A stretch of DNA of 64,000 nucleotides from Arthrobacter sp. SX1312 (GTDB lineage: Bacteria; Actinomycetota; Actinomycetes; Actinomycetales; Micrococcaceae), in the NCBI RefSeq assembly GCF_002929295.1, contig NZ_PJIM01000001.1, forward strand, positions 1,293,398 through 1,357,397. The letters are read 5' to 3'. The position numbers and the translations under genes are program-made. The number at the start of each line of letters is the position of its first letter. Positions within the stretch are counted from its first letter, which is position 1. The notes beneath the pieces are model-generated. The model saw only the letters and a list, made by a program, of their open reading frames with translations, made no database searches and had not been told where the DNA came from. This document shows positions 1-8,967 of this stretch, one piece after another.

Positions 1-525
1 GTCGAGTCCGTCCTGTCCGAGGCCCTGCGCGCGGATCCCGAGCTGCTGGACTACGCGTTCGGCCGCAGCGTGGCCCTCGCCTCGCCGGTGTCCCTGCTCG
101 GCATCCTCAAGGGTGCCGCCTTCAGCTGGCGCCAGGCCGTCCTCACGGACAACGCGCGGGAACTGTTCGACCTGTCCAAGCAGCTGTACGAGCGCCTCGG
201 CACCATGGGCGGGCACGTCACCCGCCTCGGGTCCTCCCTGAAGACATCGGTGGAACGCTACAACTCCTTCGTCGGCGCACTCGAGTCGAGGGTCCTGCCC
301 ACGGCGCGGCGCATCGGCGCCTTCGACTCGGCGTCACTCGACGTCGTCGACGCTGCAGCTGAAGGCTCCGACGCCGGCGGACCCAGCGCCGAGGTGAGCC
401 TGCTCGGCACCGCCCGGGTGCAGCGGATCGGCAGTCCGGCGGCCTCCGGAGAGTCGGCCGCCTCGATCGACGCCACGCCGCGGTCCCTCACCGCCCACGA
501 ACTCCTCGACGGGACGGCAGGCTAG
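1..525 (+). CDS. rmuC: DNA recombination protein RmuC, C-terminal part
   Basis: Last 174 residues of an RmuC-family protein; the frame is open from base 1, so the gene starts upstream of the window. RmuC is a PD-(D/E)XK-type nuclease-like protein that limits inversions at short inverted repeats. The visible part has the family signature: an acidic stretch ending LLDYAFGRSV, then LASPVSLLGILK and SWRQAVLTDNAREL, followed by a coiled-coil region (residues about 55-95 of this fragment). The last 60 residues are low-complexity Ala/Ser/Gly and probably disordered. Convergent with ispH; a 9-bp-stem hairpin directly follows the stop. Family assignment is secure; the N-terminus is not visible. Confidence 0.9.
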   Translation, partial: VESVLSEALRADPELLDYAFGRSVALASPVSLLGILKGAAFSWRQAVLTDNARELFDLSKQLYERLGTMGGHVTRLGSSLKTSVERYNSFVGALESRVLPTARRIGAFDSASLDVVDAAAEGSDAGGPSAEVSLLGTARVQRIGSPAASGESAASIDATPRSLTAHELLDGTAG

Positions 526-554
526 GGCCGGAACTGCTGCAGCCGGTTCCGGCC
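526..554. terminator. Hairpin between convergent rmuC and ispH
   Basis: Perfect 9-bp inverted repeat (GGCCGGAAC, 526-534; GTTCCGGCC, 546-554) with an 11-base loop, starting at the base after the rmuC stop and lying before the ispH stop. No clear T-run on either side, so terminator function is inferred from position. Confidence 0.5.
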
Positions 555-592
555 GTCCGTCGCCCCTGCTTGCGTCCCTGCTTGTCTGGCGG

Positions 593-1684
593 TCAGTTCA
601 GCGAGGTCCGGTCCGCCCCGCGTCCGCCCCGTCCCTGCGACGGGTCCCCCATCGCCTTGAGGGCGGCGCGGATCTCCTTGGGCAGCGAGAAGATGATGTC
701 CTCCTGCGCCGTCACGACTTCCTCGACCTGCCCGTAGCCGTACTCGGCGAGCAGCCGCAGCACGTCCTGGACGAGGTTCTCCGGGACGGAGGCCCCGGAG
801 GAGATGCCGACGGTCGCCACGCCCTCGAACCAGGACTCGTCCACCTCGTTCGCGAAGTCGACGCGGTACGCCGCCCGGGCGCCGTACTCGAGCGCCACCT
901 CCACCAGGCGGACGGAGTTCGAGGAGTTGGCCGATCCCACCACGATGACGAGGTCCGTCTGCGGCGCGATCTTCTTGATGGCCGCCTGCCGGTTCGAGGT
1001 GGCGTAGCAGATGTCGTCGCTCGGCGGGTCCTGCAGCGTCGGGAAGCGCTCCTTGAGGAGATTCACGGTCAGCATGGTCTCGTCCACGCTCAGTGTGGTC
1101 TGCGAGAGCCAGATGAGCCGCTCGGGGTCGCGCACCTGCACCTTGTCGACGTCCTCCGGCCCGTTGACGATCTGGATGTGGTCGGGGGCCTCGCCGGCCG
1201 TCCCCTCCACTTCCTCATGGCCCTCGTGGCCGATCAGGAGGATGTCGAAATCGTCCCGGGCGAAGCGCTGGGCCTCCTTGTGCACCTTCGTCACGAGGGG
1301 GCAGGTGGCGTCGATGGTGCGCAGCCCGCGGTCCTCCGCCGACTGCACGACGGCGGGCGAGACGCCGTGGGCCGAGAAGACGACGAGCGCCCCCTCGGGG
1401 ACCTCGTCGGTCTCGTCCACGAAGATGGCACCCTTCGCCTCGAGCGTGGAGACGACGTGCAGGTTGTGCACGATCTGCTTGCGCACGTAGACCGGGGGCC
1501 CGTAGTGCTCGAGGGCCTTCTCGACGGCGATGACGGCACGGTCCACACCGGCGCAGTACCCGCGGGGGGCTGCGAGCAGCACCGTCTTCTCCCCTGCTAC
1601 CGGCGCAGCGGCGAGCACGTCCGCAGGCGTGCGGCGCCTGCGTGGGATGGTGGGCATGGGGACCTGAACGGTGGTACTGGTCAT
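593..1684 (-). CDS. ispH: 4-hydroxy-3-methylbut-2-enyl diphosphate reductase IspH
   Basis: IspH (LytB) performs the last step of the MEP isoprenoid pathway, reducing HMBPP to IPP and DMAPP with a [4Fe-4S] cluster. All three cluster cysteines are seen: C44 in [12 protein letters not shown]128 in [11 protein letters not shown] and C226 in [10 protein letters not shown]. The [12 protein letters not shown] and [10 protein letters not shown] motifs are also present. At 363 residues it is longer than the E. coli enzyme because of an about 30-residue N-terminal extension, common in actinobacteria. ATG start at 1684. It sits divergently near xseA-xseB, a common actinobacterial arrangement. Confidence 0.97.
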   Translation of the reverse strand: MTSTTVQVPMPTIPRRRRTPADVLAAAPVAGEKTVLLAAPRGYCAGVDRAVIAVEKALEHYGPPVYVRKQIVHNLHVVSTLEAKGAIFVDETDEVPEGALVVFSAHGVSPAVVQSAEDRGLRTIDATCPLVTKVHKEAQRFARDDFDILLIGHEGHEEVEGTAGEAPDHIQIVNGPEDVDKVQVRDPERLIWLSQTTLSVDETMLTVNLLKERFPTLQDPPSDDICYATSNRQAAIKKIAPQTDLVIVVGSANSSNSVRLVEVALEYGARAAYRVDFANEVDESWFEGVATVGISSGASVPENLVQDVLRLLAEYGYGQVEEVVTAQEDIIFSLPKEIRAALKAMGDPSQGRGGRGADRTSLN

Positions 1685-1745
1685 GCGCCGATTCTACCGG
1701 CTCGCCGAGCCGCGCCCGCGTGATCCGGGGCCACTCCGCTGTGAG

Positions 1746-2588
1746 CTAAGCCCCGCGCCTGCGACCGACGGCGAACTGCCCCACCACGCCGAGGGCGACC
1801 ACCATGAGCCCGACCACGACCACCGGTACGCTGTCGGCGGCCACGGCGGCGCCGATCCGGTCGGCGAGACCGCCGAGGAACACGTCGGCGACCGCATTCG
1901 TACCCGGCAGCTGCGCCGCTGCCGCGGGGACCCAGCCCACGGCGAGGGCCCCGAGAACGCCGATGACCACGACCCCCAGTCCCAGCAGGGTGAGGGTGGT
2001 GCCGCGTCGTCGTGCGGTCATCAGGGCCAGCAGGGCCAGGACCCCCGCGCCGGCGAGGTACAGGGGCCACAGCTGCACCGCATCCACGACGGCGCCGAAC
2101 AGCCCGTTGCGCTCGACGGACCCGATGGCGATGCTCGTGTCCGCGGGGACCGGGACGTCGAGGCCGAGGCTTCCGCCCACCGTCTCCGCCACGAGTTCCG
2201 CGACCGGCGCGAGGTCGAGCGTGAGGAGGGCCGGTGCCGGGTCCGAGGGGTCGGCGGCGTGCGCCAGGGTGACGGCGTGCGATCGGCGGAGCACCTCGGT
2301 CCAGGCCCCTGCGTAGCCGGAGGACGCCGTCACCGCCGCCGTCGCATCCCTGATGAGCGGTTCCGCGAGGGCGGCGAGCGGGTCAGGGAGACCGCTGTGC
2401 GCGGAGAAGTCCTCGGCGACGGACGCCGTCAGCGCGGCCTGGAAGTCCGCGTCCTGACCGAGCGGCGCCGCGAGCGCGACGAACCCGGGCTCCTCCACGA
2501 CGTTCCGGTCCACCCACGCACACGCCAGGCCGCCGGCGGTGACGATGAGTGCGAGCAGGGCCAGCAGGGCAGAGGCGACGGTCCGCAT
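1746..2588 (-). CDS. Hypothetical membrane protein
   Basis: 280 residues, function unknown. Layout: an N-terminal signal anchor or signal peptide (residues 3-25), an about 140-residue extracytoplasmic region, and three C-terminal membrane segments (about 170-190, 198-220, 250-272), ending in an Arg-rich cytoplasmic tail (GRRRGA). ATG start at 2588. It is followed on the same strand by ispH after about 60 bp, so the two could be co-transcribed. I recognise no domain or catalytic motif. Base composition matches its neighbours. Confidence 0.75.
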   Translation of the reverse strand: MRTVASALLALLALIVTAGGLACAWVDRNVVEEPGFVALAAPLGQDADFQAALTASVAEDFSAHSGLPDPLAALAEPLIRDATAAVTASSGYAGAWTEVLRRSHAVTLAHAADPSDPAPALLTLDLAPVAELVAETVGGSLGLDVPVPADTSIAIGSVERNGLFGAVVDAVQLWPLYLAGAGVLALLALMTARRRGTTLTLLGLGVVVIGVLGALAVGWVPAAAAQLPGTNAVADVFLGGLADRIGAAVAADSVPVVVVGLMVVALGVVGQFAVGRRRGA

Positions 2589-2769
2589 GGAATCCTTCGG
2601 GTGGGGAACTCACGATTATGCCTGCTCGGACCATCCCGGACTCCTGCCCTCGTCCCGCGGACGCACATGCCCCCGCGGTACCGGCCGCCGGGGGTGAGGG
2701 ATGGTAGAGATGAACAGTGCGGATTGCACGAGCAGACGCGGCAGCACCCATCCCGAGGACAGGACACCC
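2589..2769. promoter_or_regulatory. Divergent intergenic region, membrane protein / xseA
   Basis: 181 bp between the divergent starts at 2588 and 2770. It must carry promoters in both directions, but I cannot pick a convincing -35/-10 pair. An open reading frame continuing upstream of xseA from 2701 has no good ribosome binding site and is treated as untranslated. Confidence 0.4.
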
Positions 2770-4071
2770 ATGACGAGCGAGGGAACCAGCGCGCGGCCCG
2801 CCGGTGACCGCGGTGAGGTACGGATGCCGTCGACCGTCCCTGCCACCGCGGCCGAGACGTCACCGGACTCCCCGTGGCCGCTCCACCTGCTGTCGGAGAA
2901 GCTGAAGGCGCACATCGAGAGGGCGCCGGCGGCGTGGGTCGAGGGGCAGGTCATCGAGCTCAACCGCCGCGCCAGCATGTGCTACATCACGCTGCGGGAC
3001 GTCGACACCGAGGTCTCGCTCTCCCTGTCGGTCTACGGCACCGTCATGGACCGCGTGTCCTCCCCGCTGGACCGGGGCTCCCGCGTGGTGGCGCGCCTCA
3101 AACCGGACTTCTGGGTCAAGACCGGCCGCCTCTCGATGCAGACCATCGACATCCGGCCCGTCGGGATCGGCGACCTCCTCGCGCGCATCGAACGGCTGCG
3201 GCAGTCACTGGCGGCGGAGGGCCTGTTCGCGCCGGCCCGCAAGAAGCGGTTGCCGCTGCTCCCCCACCGCATCGGGCTCATCACGGGGCGCGACTCGGAC
3301 GCCATGAAGGACGTCATGCGGAACGCCGCACTGCGGTGGCCGGCCGTCGAGTTCGACGTGCGGGAGGTCGCCGTCCAGGGCGTGAACAGCGTGGCGCAGG
3401 TGACCGGGGCCCTGGCGGCGCTCGACGCCGACCCCCACGTGGACGTCATCATCATCGCCCGTGGCGGTGGCGCCCTGGAGGACCTCCTGCCCTTCAGCGA
3501 CGAGTCGCTGGTCCGGGCTGTCGCCCGGACCATCACGCCCGTGGTCAGCGCCATCGGCCACGAGGCGGACCGGCCCCTGCTCGACGAGGTGGCGGACCTG
3601 CGCGCCTCCACCCCCACGGACGCCGCGAAGCGCGTGGTCCCCGACGTCACGGAGGAGCTCGGCCGGATCGGCCAGGCGCGTGCGGCTCTCGAGCGGTCGA
3701 TCCGCGTCCTCGTGCACCGCGAGGGGGAGAGCCTCGCGAACCTGCGGTCCCGCCCCTCCCTGGCGCGGCCCGAGGGGATGATCGACGTGCGGCAGGCCGA
3801 CGTCGAGCGTCTCCGGTCGCGGGCCCTGCGGTCCACCACCGCCGCGGTGGAACGCGACGCCGACGCCGTCCACCACCTCCGCGAGCGCGTGCGCTCCCTC
3901 TCCCCCCAGAACACGCTGGACCGCGGGTACGCCGTCGTGCAGCGCGCCGACGGGCAGGTGGTGAGGACTCCCGACGACGTGGAGCGCGGGGACGCCGTGC
4001 GGATCCGGGTCGCCGGCGGGCAGCTCGGAGCGGTCATCGACGACCCGCCGGTACCCCGGGAGGCGTCGTGA
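2770..4071 (+). CDS. xseA: Exodeoxyribonuclease VII large subunit XseA
   Basis: Catalytic subunit of ExoVII, which digests single-stranded DNA to short oligonucleotides in both directions. 433 residues from the ATG at 2770; an in-frame ATG at 2701 also exists but adds a sequence unlike the family, and one at 2824 is possible. The N-terminal OB fold includes WVEGQVIELNRR and the family block YITLRDVDTEVSLS. The catalytic domain has LITGRDSDAMKDV, IIIARGGGALEDLLPFSDE and SAIGHEADRPLLDEVADLRASTPTDAA, followed by the coiled-coil arm and the C-terminal DRGYAVV segment. xseB follows 102 bp downstream on the same strand. Confidence 0.96.
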   Translation: MTSEGTSARPAGDRGEVRMPSTVPATAAETSPDSPWPLHLLSEKLKAHIERAPAAWVEGQVIELNRRASMCYITLRDVDTEVSLSLSVYGTVMDRVSSPLDRGSRVVARLKPDFWVKTGRLSMQTIDIRPVGIGDLLARIERLRQSLAAEGLFAPARKKRLPLLPHRIGLITGRDSDAMKDVMRNAALRWPAVEFDVREVAVQGVNSVAQVTGALAALDADPHVDVIIIARGGGALEDLLPFSDESLVRAVARTITPVVSAIGHEADRPLLDEVADLRASTPTDAAKRVVPDVTEELGRIGQARAALERSIRVLVHREGESLANLRSRPSLARPEGMIDVRQADVERLRSRALRSTTAAVERDADAVHHLRERVRSLSPQNTLDRGYAVVQRADGQVVRTPDDVERGDAVRIRVAGGQLGAVIDDPPVPREAS

Positions 4072-4173
4072 CCGGAAGGCACGGCAGCGCGGCCCTGCCG
4101 GGCCTCACCCTTCAGGATCCCCGACAGATTTCCGGGCCCGGGTACGGGCCACCCAGCAGATGAGGACCATGCC

Positions 4174-4410
4174 ATGACGGACAACCAGCAGCCGGACCCC
4201 AGCCCCTCCGCGGTGGACACGCTGTCCTACGAGCAGGCCCGGGAGGAGCTCGTCGCCGTCGTCTCGCGGCTCGAGGCCGGCGGTGTGAGCCTCGAGGAGT
4301 CCCTCGCGCTCTGGGAGCGCGGCGAGGCCCTCGCCGACCGCTGCGAGGCGTGGCTCGAGGGCGCCAAGGTCAGGCTGGCGGCGGCACGCGACAAGGCCGA
4401 GGGCAGCTAA
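4174..4410 (+). CDS. xseB: Exodeoxyribonuclease VII small subunit XseB
   Basis: 78-residue small subunit that binds the XseA coiled-coil arm and is needed for ExoVII activity. The diagnostic motif is [19 protein letters not shown] followed by [21 protein letters not shown], with a final helix [10 protein letters not shown]. Normal family length. ATG at 4174. Unlike many genomes, where xseA and xseB overlap, a 102-bp gap separates them here. Confidence 0.95.
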   Translation: MTDNQQPDPSPSAVDTLSYEQAREELVAVVSRLEAGGVSLEESLALWERGEALADRCEAWLEGAKVRLAAARDKAEGS

Positions 4411-4438
4411 CGCCGGGAGTACTGCCCCGGGATCCCGC

Positions 4439-4816
4439 CTAGGAGGAGGGCGTCGCGGGCAGCTCCTGCAGCGCCCAGGCGTTGCCGTCGGGATCGGCGA
4501 AGTACACGAACCTCCCCCACGGCTGGTCGTCGACGTCGGTGGCGTCCACGCCGCGGCCGACGAGCTCGGTCCGGGCACGCTCCGCATCGGCCACGACGAT
4601 TTGGATCCCGCGCTGCGATCCGGGCGCCATCTCACTGATCCCCTCGCCGAAGGCGATGGAGCAGGCGGACCCGGGAGGGGTGAGCTGCACGAAGCGTACG
4701 CCCTCACCGACCCGGTGATCGTGGTCGAGCGTGAATCCGGCCTGATCGCGGTAGAACGCGATGGCGCGGTCCACGTCGCTGACCGGCACGGCCACGAGTT
4801 CGATCTTCCAGTCCAT
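4439..4816 (-). CDS. VOC-family (glyoxalase-like) protein
   Basis: 125-residue single-domain vicinal-oxygen-chelate protein with paired beta-alpha-beta-beta-beta modules. It starts ELVAVPVSDVDRAIAFYRDQAGF and ends with the typical YFADPDGNAWALQELP, where the residue after NAW/NxW-type strands normally ligates metal. Such proteins include glyoxalases, bleomycin-binding proteins and ring-cleaving dioxygenases; the substrate cannot be told from sequence. ATG at 4816. Monocistronic, convergent with xseB. Confidence 0.85.
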   Translation of the reverse strand: MDWKIELVAVPVSDVDRAIAFYRDQAGFTLDHDHRVGEGVRFVQLTPPGSACSIAFGEGISEMAPGSQRGIQIVVADAERARTELVGRGVDATDVDDQPWGRFVYFADPDGNAWALQELPATPSS

Positions 4817-4922
4817 GGTGGTCCCCCTCCGAGGTGGTGGAGCCTCAAGACTAGGAGGTCATGCGGTCAGGACTGGTCCGCATCGGCCCGTGCGGAGGGC
4901 GGGTTCGACGAACCCGGGCATC

Positions 4923-5759
4923 TCACGTCCCGTGCGGGGCGTCGGGGTCGGCAGGTGCTTCCTCGCGCCGCTCCTGGATCAGTTCCTTCGTGCGCACGAG
5001 GCGCAGCAGGGTCACGAGGACGAGTCCGCCCAGCAGGTTGAACAGCAGGGTGTAGCCGAAGAAGCCGAGCCACTGGCCGTAGTCGATGTCCGCGCCGGAG
5101 TGGATCGCTGCGAAGATCAGCAGCGAGTCGAGGATCGAGTGGAAGAGCTGCAGGCCCGCGAGCAGGAAGCCGCCGATCATCGTCGCCACGATCTTCGCGA
5201 CATCGTTGGACGTGCCCTGCTGCATCCGGCTCATCAGGGTGATCGTGCTCCCGCCCAGGACGGCCAGGGCCACGGTCTGCAGGGAGAACGGTGCGTCGAC
5301 GAAATGGCGCGCACTCTCGCTCACGGTCCCGGACCACTGGGGGAACGCCTGCATGACGATCCAGACGAAGATCCACCCGCCCACGAGGTTCGCCACCAGC
5401 GTGCCGCCCCACAGTTTCGCGAGCTGCACGAGGCTGCCCTCCTTCGCCACGACCGCGGCGACCGGCATCAGGAAGTTCTCGGTGAACAGCTCGCTGTGCG
5501 CGAGGAGCAGCGCGACGAGCCCGACGCCGAAGGCGAGCCCCGCGAGCAGCTCGTCGCCGGTCTCGTGCAGCACGGCCAGGTACGCCATGATGCCGAGTCC
5601 GATCTCGAAACCGCCGAACAGGCCCGTGACGACGATGGCCCTCATGGTCCGCTGGAGCCGGTCGGCTCCCTCGTCCACGGTCTTGTCGAACGACTCCTTG
5701 AGTTCGTCCTCGACCGGCGCGTCCGATGCGCCGAGTTCCCGCCTGCGTTCCTCGCTCAT
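4923..5759 (-). CDS. Formate/nitrite transporter (FNT) family membrane protein
   Basis: 278-residue integral membrane protein of the FNT pentameric channel family, most like the YfdC branch. A hydrophilic acidic N-terminus (EERRRELGASDAPVEDELKE) precedes about six membrane helices (around residues 42-62, 70-92, 112-135, 158-176, 185-210, 230-258). The family features SELFTENFLMPV and the LWGGTLVANLVGGW block are seen. Substrate (formate, nitrite or another small anion) is not predictable. ATG at 5759 with a GGAAGGA site 4 bases upstream. PPK2 is 49 bp upstream on the same strand. Confidence 0.88.
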   Translation of the reverse strand: MSEERRRELGASDAPVEDELKESFDKTVDEGADRLQRTMRAIVVTGLFGGFEIGLGIMAYLAVLHETGDELLAGLAFGVGLVALLLAHSELFTENFLMPVAAVVAKEGSLVQLAKLWGGTLVANLVGGWIFVWIVMQAFPQWSGTVSESARHFVDAPFSLQTVALAVLGGSTITLMSRMQQGTSNDVAKIVATMIGGFLLAGLQLFHSILDSLLIFAAIHSGADIDYGQWLGFFGYTLLFNLLGGLVLVTLLRLVRTKELIQERREEAPADPDAPHGT

Positions 5760-5808
5760 GATGTCCTTCCGGGCTCCGTCGTCGTGTCCTGCGCGCCGGG
5801 CCGGCGGG

Positions 5809-6663
5809 TCAGGATGCGTGCAGGCGCTCCTGCTCGGCGGCGACGTCGAACGATGCCCGCGGCCAGCTCAGCTGCATGTCCTCCAGTGTCGCGGTCAGCA
5901 GGTGCTGCACGGCGAGCCTGGCATACCACTTGCGGTCGGCGGGGACGACGTACCAGGGGGTGTCCGGGGTGCTCGTCCTCTCGACGGCCGCCTGGTAGGC
6001 CTCCTGGTACTGCGGCCAGAGGGCGCGGTCCTCGATGTCGTCGGGGCTGTACTTCCAGAACTTGTCCTTGCGGTCGAGGCGGTCGGCGAGCCGCGCCTTC
6101 TGCTCGTCCTGGCTGATGTGCAGCATCACCTTGAGCACCCGCGTGCCCGCCCCCACCACCTGGTCCTCGAACCTCCGGATGGACCCGTAGCGCTTCTCCA
6201 CCTCCGCCGCCGGCGTGAGGCCCCGCACGCGGTGGATCAGGACGTCCTCGTAGTGGGACCGGTCGAAGACCCCGATCATGCCCGGCGACGGCAGTTGCCG
6301 GCGGACGCGCCAGAGGAAGCTGTGCCGCTGTTCCTGCTCCGTCGGAGCCTTGAACGCGTAGTGCTGCACCCCCTGCGGGTGCACCTGCCCGACGACGTGA
6401 CGGACCACCCCGCCCTTGCCGGAGGTGTCCATCCCCTGCAGGATCAGCAGCACGGCGATCTCGCTGCCGGCCCGGCTCTCGGCGAAGAGCTTCTCCTGCA
6501 GGGACGCGAGCGTGTCGGCTCCCGCGGCGAGTGCCTCGGCACCTTCCTTCTTGCCGCCGTCGAACCCGGGGGTGGAGCGGGGGTCGACGGCACCGAGCGA
6601 GAAGTCCGGTCCCGCGAGGAGGAGCCTCCGCGTCTCGGCTGCGCTCTCGGATCCGTTCGGCAT
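5809..6663 (-). CDS. ppk2: Polyphosphate kinase 2 family protein
   Basis: 284-residue PPK2 enzyme, which transfers phosphate between polyphosphate and nucleotides (NMP or NDP acceptors depending on class). Walker A GMDTSGKGG at residues 77-85, Walker B region GVFDRSHYEDV at 131-141, and the family C-terminal block KFWKYSPDDIEDRALWPQYQEAYQ. The start is ATG at 6663 with AGGAGG 5 bases upstream; a longer frame through the aminotransferase gene is a shadow. The aminotransferase lies 29 bp upstream in the same direction. Acceptor specificity cannot be set from sequence alone. Confidence 0.93.
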   Translation of the reverse strand: MPNGSESAAETRRLLLAGPDFSLGAVDPRSTPGFDGGKKEGAEALAAGADTLASLQEKLFAESRAGSEIAVLLILQGMDTSGKGGVVRHVVGQVHPQGVQHYAFKAPTEQEQRHSFLWRVRRQLPSPGMIGVFDRSHYEDVLIHRVRGLTPAAEVEKRYGSIRRFEDQVVGAGTRVLKVMLHISQDEQKARLADRLDRKDKFWKYSPDDIEDRALWPQYQEAYQAAVERTSTPDTPWYVVPADRKWYARLAVQHLLTATLEDMQLSWPRASFDVAAEQERLHAS

Positions 6664-6692
6664 GGTGCCTCCTGCGGGTGGGTCGGGACTGC

Positions 6693-7910
6693 TCAGGGCT
6701 TGTAGGTGGACAGGAAGTCCGCGAGGCGCCCGATCGCGTCCTCGATCACCTCGACGCTCGGCAGCGTCACCATGCGGAAGTGGTCGGTGTTGACCCAGTT
6801 GAAGGCGCTGCCGTGCGAGATCAGGATCTTCTGCTGCTTCAGGAGGTCCAGGGCGAACTGCTCGTCGTCCTTGATCGGGTAGACCTCGGGGTCGAGCCGG
6901 GGGAACAGGTACAGGGCTCCCTGCGCCAGTTCGCAGCTCACGCCGTCGATCGCGTTGAGCATCTGGGCGGCCTTGTCGCGCTGCTGCCGCAGGCGTCCGC
7001 CGGGCAGGATGAGGTCGTTGATGCTCTGGTGCCCGCCGAGCGCGGTCTGGATGGCGTGCTGGGCCGGGACGTTCGCGCACAGGCGCATGTTGGCGAGGAG
7101 GTTGATGCCCTCGATGTAGTCGGCGGCGTCGCGCTTGGGCCCGGAGATGGCCATCCAGCCGCTGCGGAAACCGGCGATCCGGTACGCCTTCGACAGGCCG
7201 CTGAAGGTCAGGCACAGGACGTCGTCGCCCGTGACGGACGCGGCGTTGATGTGCACGGCGTCGTCGTAGAGGATCTTCTCGTAGATCTCGTCGGCGAACA
7301 CGATGAGCTCGTGCTCGCGGGCCAGCCGCACGATCCCCTCGAGGATGCTCCGGGGGTACACGGCCCCCGTCGGGTTGTTCGGGTTGATGAGCACGATGCC
7401 CTTGGTGTTGGGCGTGATCTTGGCCGCAATGTCCTCGAGGTCCGGCCACCAGTGGTTGTCCTCGTCGCAGAGGTAGTGGACGGGCGTGCCGCTGGCAAGG
7501 GCGACGGACGCCGTCCAGAGGGGGTAGTCCGGTGTGGGGATCAGCACCTCGTCGCCCGCGTTCAGCAGGGCCTGCATGGACAGCGTGATGAGCTCGCTGA
7601 CCCCGTTGCCGAGATACACGTCGTCGACGTCGATCGAGTTGATCCCGCGGCTCTGGTAGTACTGCACGACGGCGGTGCGCGCCGAGAAGATGCCGCGGGA
7701 GTCGCTGTAGCCCTGGGCCTCGGGCAGGTTGCGGATCATGTCCACGAGGATGGCGTCGGGCGCCTCGAAGCCGAACGGTGCGGGATTGCCGATGTTCAGC
7801 TTCAGGATGCGGTGGCCCTGGGCCTCCATGGTCATGGCGTGTTCGAGCAGCGGCCCCCTGATGTCGTAGAGGACGTTCTGGAGTTTGCCTGACTGCTTGT
7901 AGGTGGCCAT
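6693..7910 (-). CDS. Class I PLP-dependent aminotransferase (AlaA-like)
   Basis: 405 residues from the ATG at 7910; an upstream in-frame start would add 13 residues but the family begins near MATYKQSGKLQNVLYDIRGP. Fold-type I aminotransferase most like AlaA (glutamate-pyruvate aminotransferase). Seen: KLNIGNPAPFGFEAP (substrate loop), NPNNPTG at 176-182, the DEIYEKI segment, and the PLP Schiff-base lysine K241 in SGLSKAYRIAGFRSGW. It probably makes alanine from pyruvate and glutamate in the cytosol. A strong hairpin lies between it and the osmoprotectant operon upstream, so it likely has its own promoter. Confidence 0.92.
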   Translation of the reverse strand: MATYKQSGKLQNVLYDIRGPLLEHAMTMEAQGHRILKLNIGNPAPFGFEAPDAILVDMIRNLPEAQGYSDSRGIFSARTAVVQYYQSRGINSIDVDDVYLGNGVSELITLSMQALLNAGDEVLIPTPDYPLWTASVALASGTPVHYLCDEDNHWWPDLEDIAAKITPNTKGIVLINPNNPTGAVYPRSILEGIVRLAREHELIVFADEIYEKILYDDAVHINAASVTGDDVLCLTFSGLSKAYRIAGFRSGWMAISGPKRDAADYIEGINLLANMRLCANVPAQHAIQTALGGHQSINDLILPGGRLRQQRDKAAQMLNAIDGVSCELAQGALYLFPRLDPEVYPIKDDEQFALDLLKQQKILISHGSAFNWVNTDHFRMVTLPSVEVIEDAIGRLADFLSTYKP

Positions 7911-7930
7911 TTCTTCAGGATGCCACAGCA

Positions 7931-7972
7931 GGGGCCCACCGCGCGGCATAGCAATGCCGTGCAGCGGGCCCC
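7931..7972 (-). terminator. Terminator-like hairpin after osmoprotectant operon
   Basis: Long inverted repeat: arm 7931-7949 and arm 7954-7972 around the loop AGCA, 16 of 19 positions Watson-Crick plus one G.U. It lies between the stop of the ABC substrate-binding gene (7999) and the aminotransferase start (7910), so it most likely ends the operon transcript. Confidence 0.65.
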
Positions 7973-7998
7973 GCCGGGAGGAGCAGCCTGCCGGAGGG

Positions 7999-8967
7999 TC
8001 AGCCGGCGAGGCCCTTCTCGGCGAGCCAGTCGGCGGCCGCGTCCGCGGGGTTCCGCTTCTCGTCGCCGCTGACCTCGCGGTTCAGGGACAGCAGGTCATC
8101 CGTGGTCAGCTGCGCCGACACCTCGTTGAGGACGGTCTGCGCGTCCTCGTTCACCGTGTCGGTGTTGACGAGCGGGAGGACCTGCTGCGCGATGAAGTTG
8201 TTCTCCGGGTCCTCGAGGACCACGAGGTCGTTGTCGTCGATCGACGGCGTCGTCGTGTAGATGTCCGCGGCCTGCACGGTGTCGTCCAGGAGGGCGTTCA
8301 GCGTGATGTCCCCGCCGCCGTCGTTGATGGCCTCGAACCCGCCGGGCTCGCAGTCGTACTTCGCCTTCAGGCCGGGCAGGCCGTAGGCGCGCTCCTGGAA
8401 CGTGCTGGGCGCGCCGATGGTGATCTCGCCGCAGACCTCCGCGAGGTCCTCGATCGAGGTGAGGTCGTACTTCTCGGCGGTCGCCGCGGTCACCACGAGC
8501 GCGTCCTTGCTCTCTGCCTCCGACGGCTCGAGCACTGCGAGGTTGACGTCCGGCGATTTCGCGGACAGGGCATCCGGGAGCGCGGCGACGATGTCCCCGG
8601 CGGATTCGGCGGTCGCCTCCGGGTCGGCGAAGAGCAGCAGGTTGCCGCTGTAGTCGGGGATGATGTCGACGGAGCCGTCCTCGAGCGCGGTGTAGTAGAT
8701 CTCCCGCGAACCGATGTTGAGTTTGGTGGTGGCCTCGACACCGGCGGCGTTGAGCGCTCCGGCATAGATCTCGGCGACGATCTGGCTCTCGGGGAAATCA
8801 GCCGAGCCGACGACCACGGACCCGCCGTCCGCAGCGGCCGATTCCTGTGGTCCCCCCTGGGGGTCGCTGTTGGCACCGCAGGCAGTCAACGCCAGCGCGG
8901 CCGTAAGGCCGCCAGCCAGTCCCATCAAAGCGCGCCGTCCGGCGCGTTGTGCAGACAGGTTCTTCAT
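7999..8967 (-). CDS. Osmoprotectant ABC transporter substrate-binding lipoprotein
   Basis: 322-residue lipoprotein of the OpuCC/ProX-type (OpuAC) family that binds glycine betaine, choline or related compatible solutes outside the membrane. Signal peptide with twin-Arg-like AGRRALMG and lipobox LTAC (lipidated C30). Mature protein starts with GSVVVGSADFPESQIVAEIYAGAL, the usual opening of the family, and contains IGSREIYYTALEDGSVDIIPDYSG. ATG at 8967 with AAGGAGG 7 bases upstream; the ATG overlaps the permease stop as ATGA. Last gene of the four-gene operon. Confidence 0.93.
   Translation of the reverse strand: MKNLSAQRAGRRALMGLAGGLTAALALTACGANSDPQGGPQESAAADGGSVVVGSADFPESQIVAEIYAGALNAAGVEATTKLNIGSREIYYTALEDGSVDIIPDYSGNLLLFADPEATAESAGDIVAALPDALSAKSPDVNLAVLEPSEAESKDALVVTAATAEKYDLTSIEDLAEVCGEITIGAPSTFQERAYGLPGLKAKYDCEPGGFEAINDGGGDITLNALLDDTVQAADIYTTTPSIDDNDLVVLEDPENNFIAQQVLPLVNTDTVNEDAQTVLNEVSAQLTTDDLLSLNREVSGDEKRNPADAAADWLAEKGLAG

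Noticed and set aside
5809..7449. Apparent fusion of about 260 residues to the N-terminus of PPK2
   Set aside because: The extra part is an out-of-frame reading of the aminotransferase gene; an ATG with AGGAGG at 6663 fits the family start.
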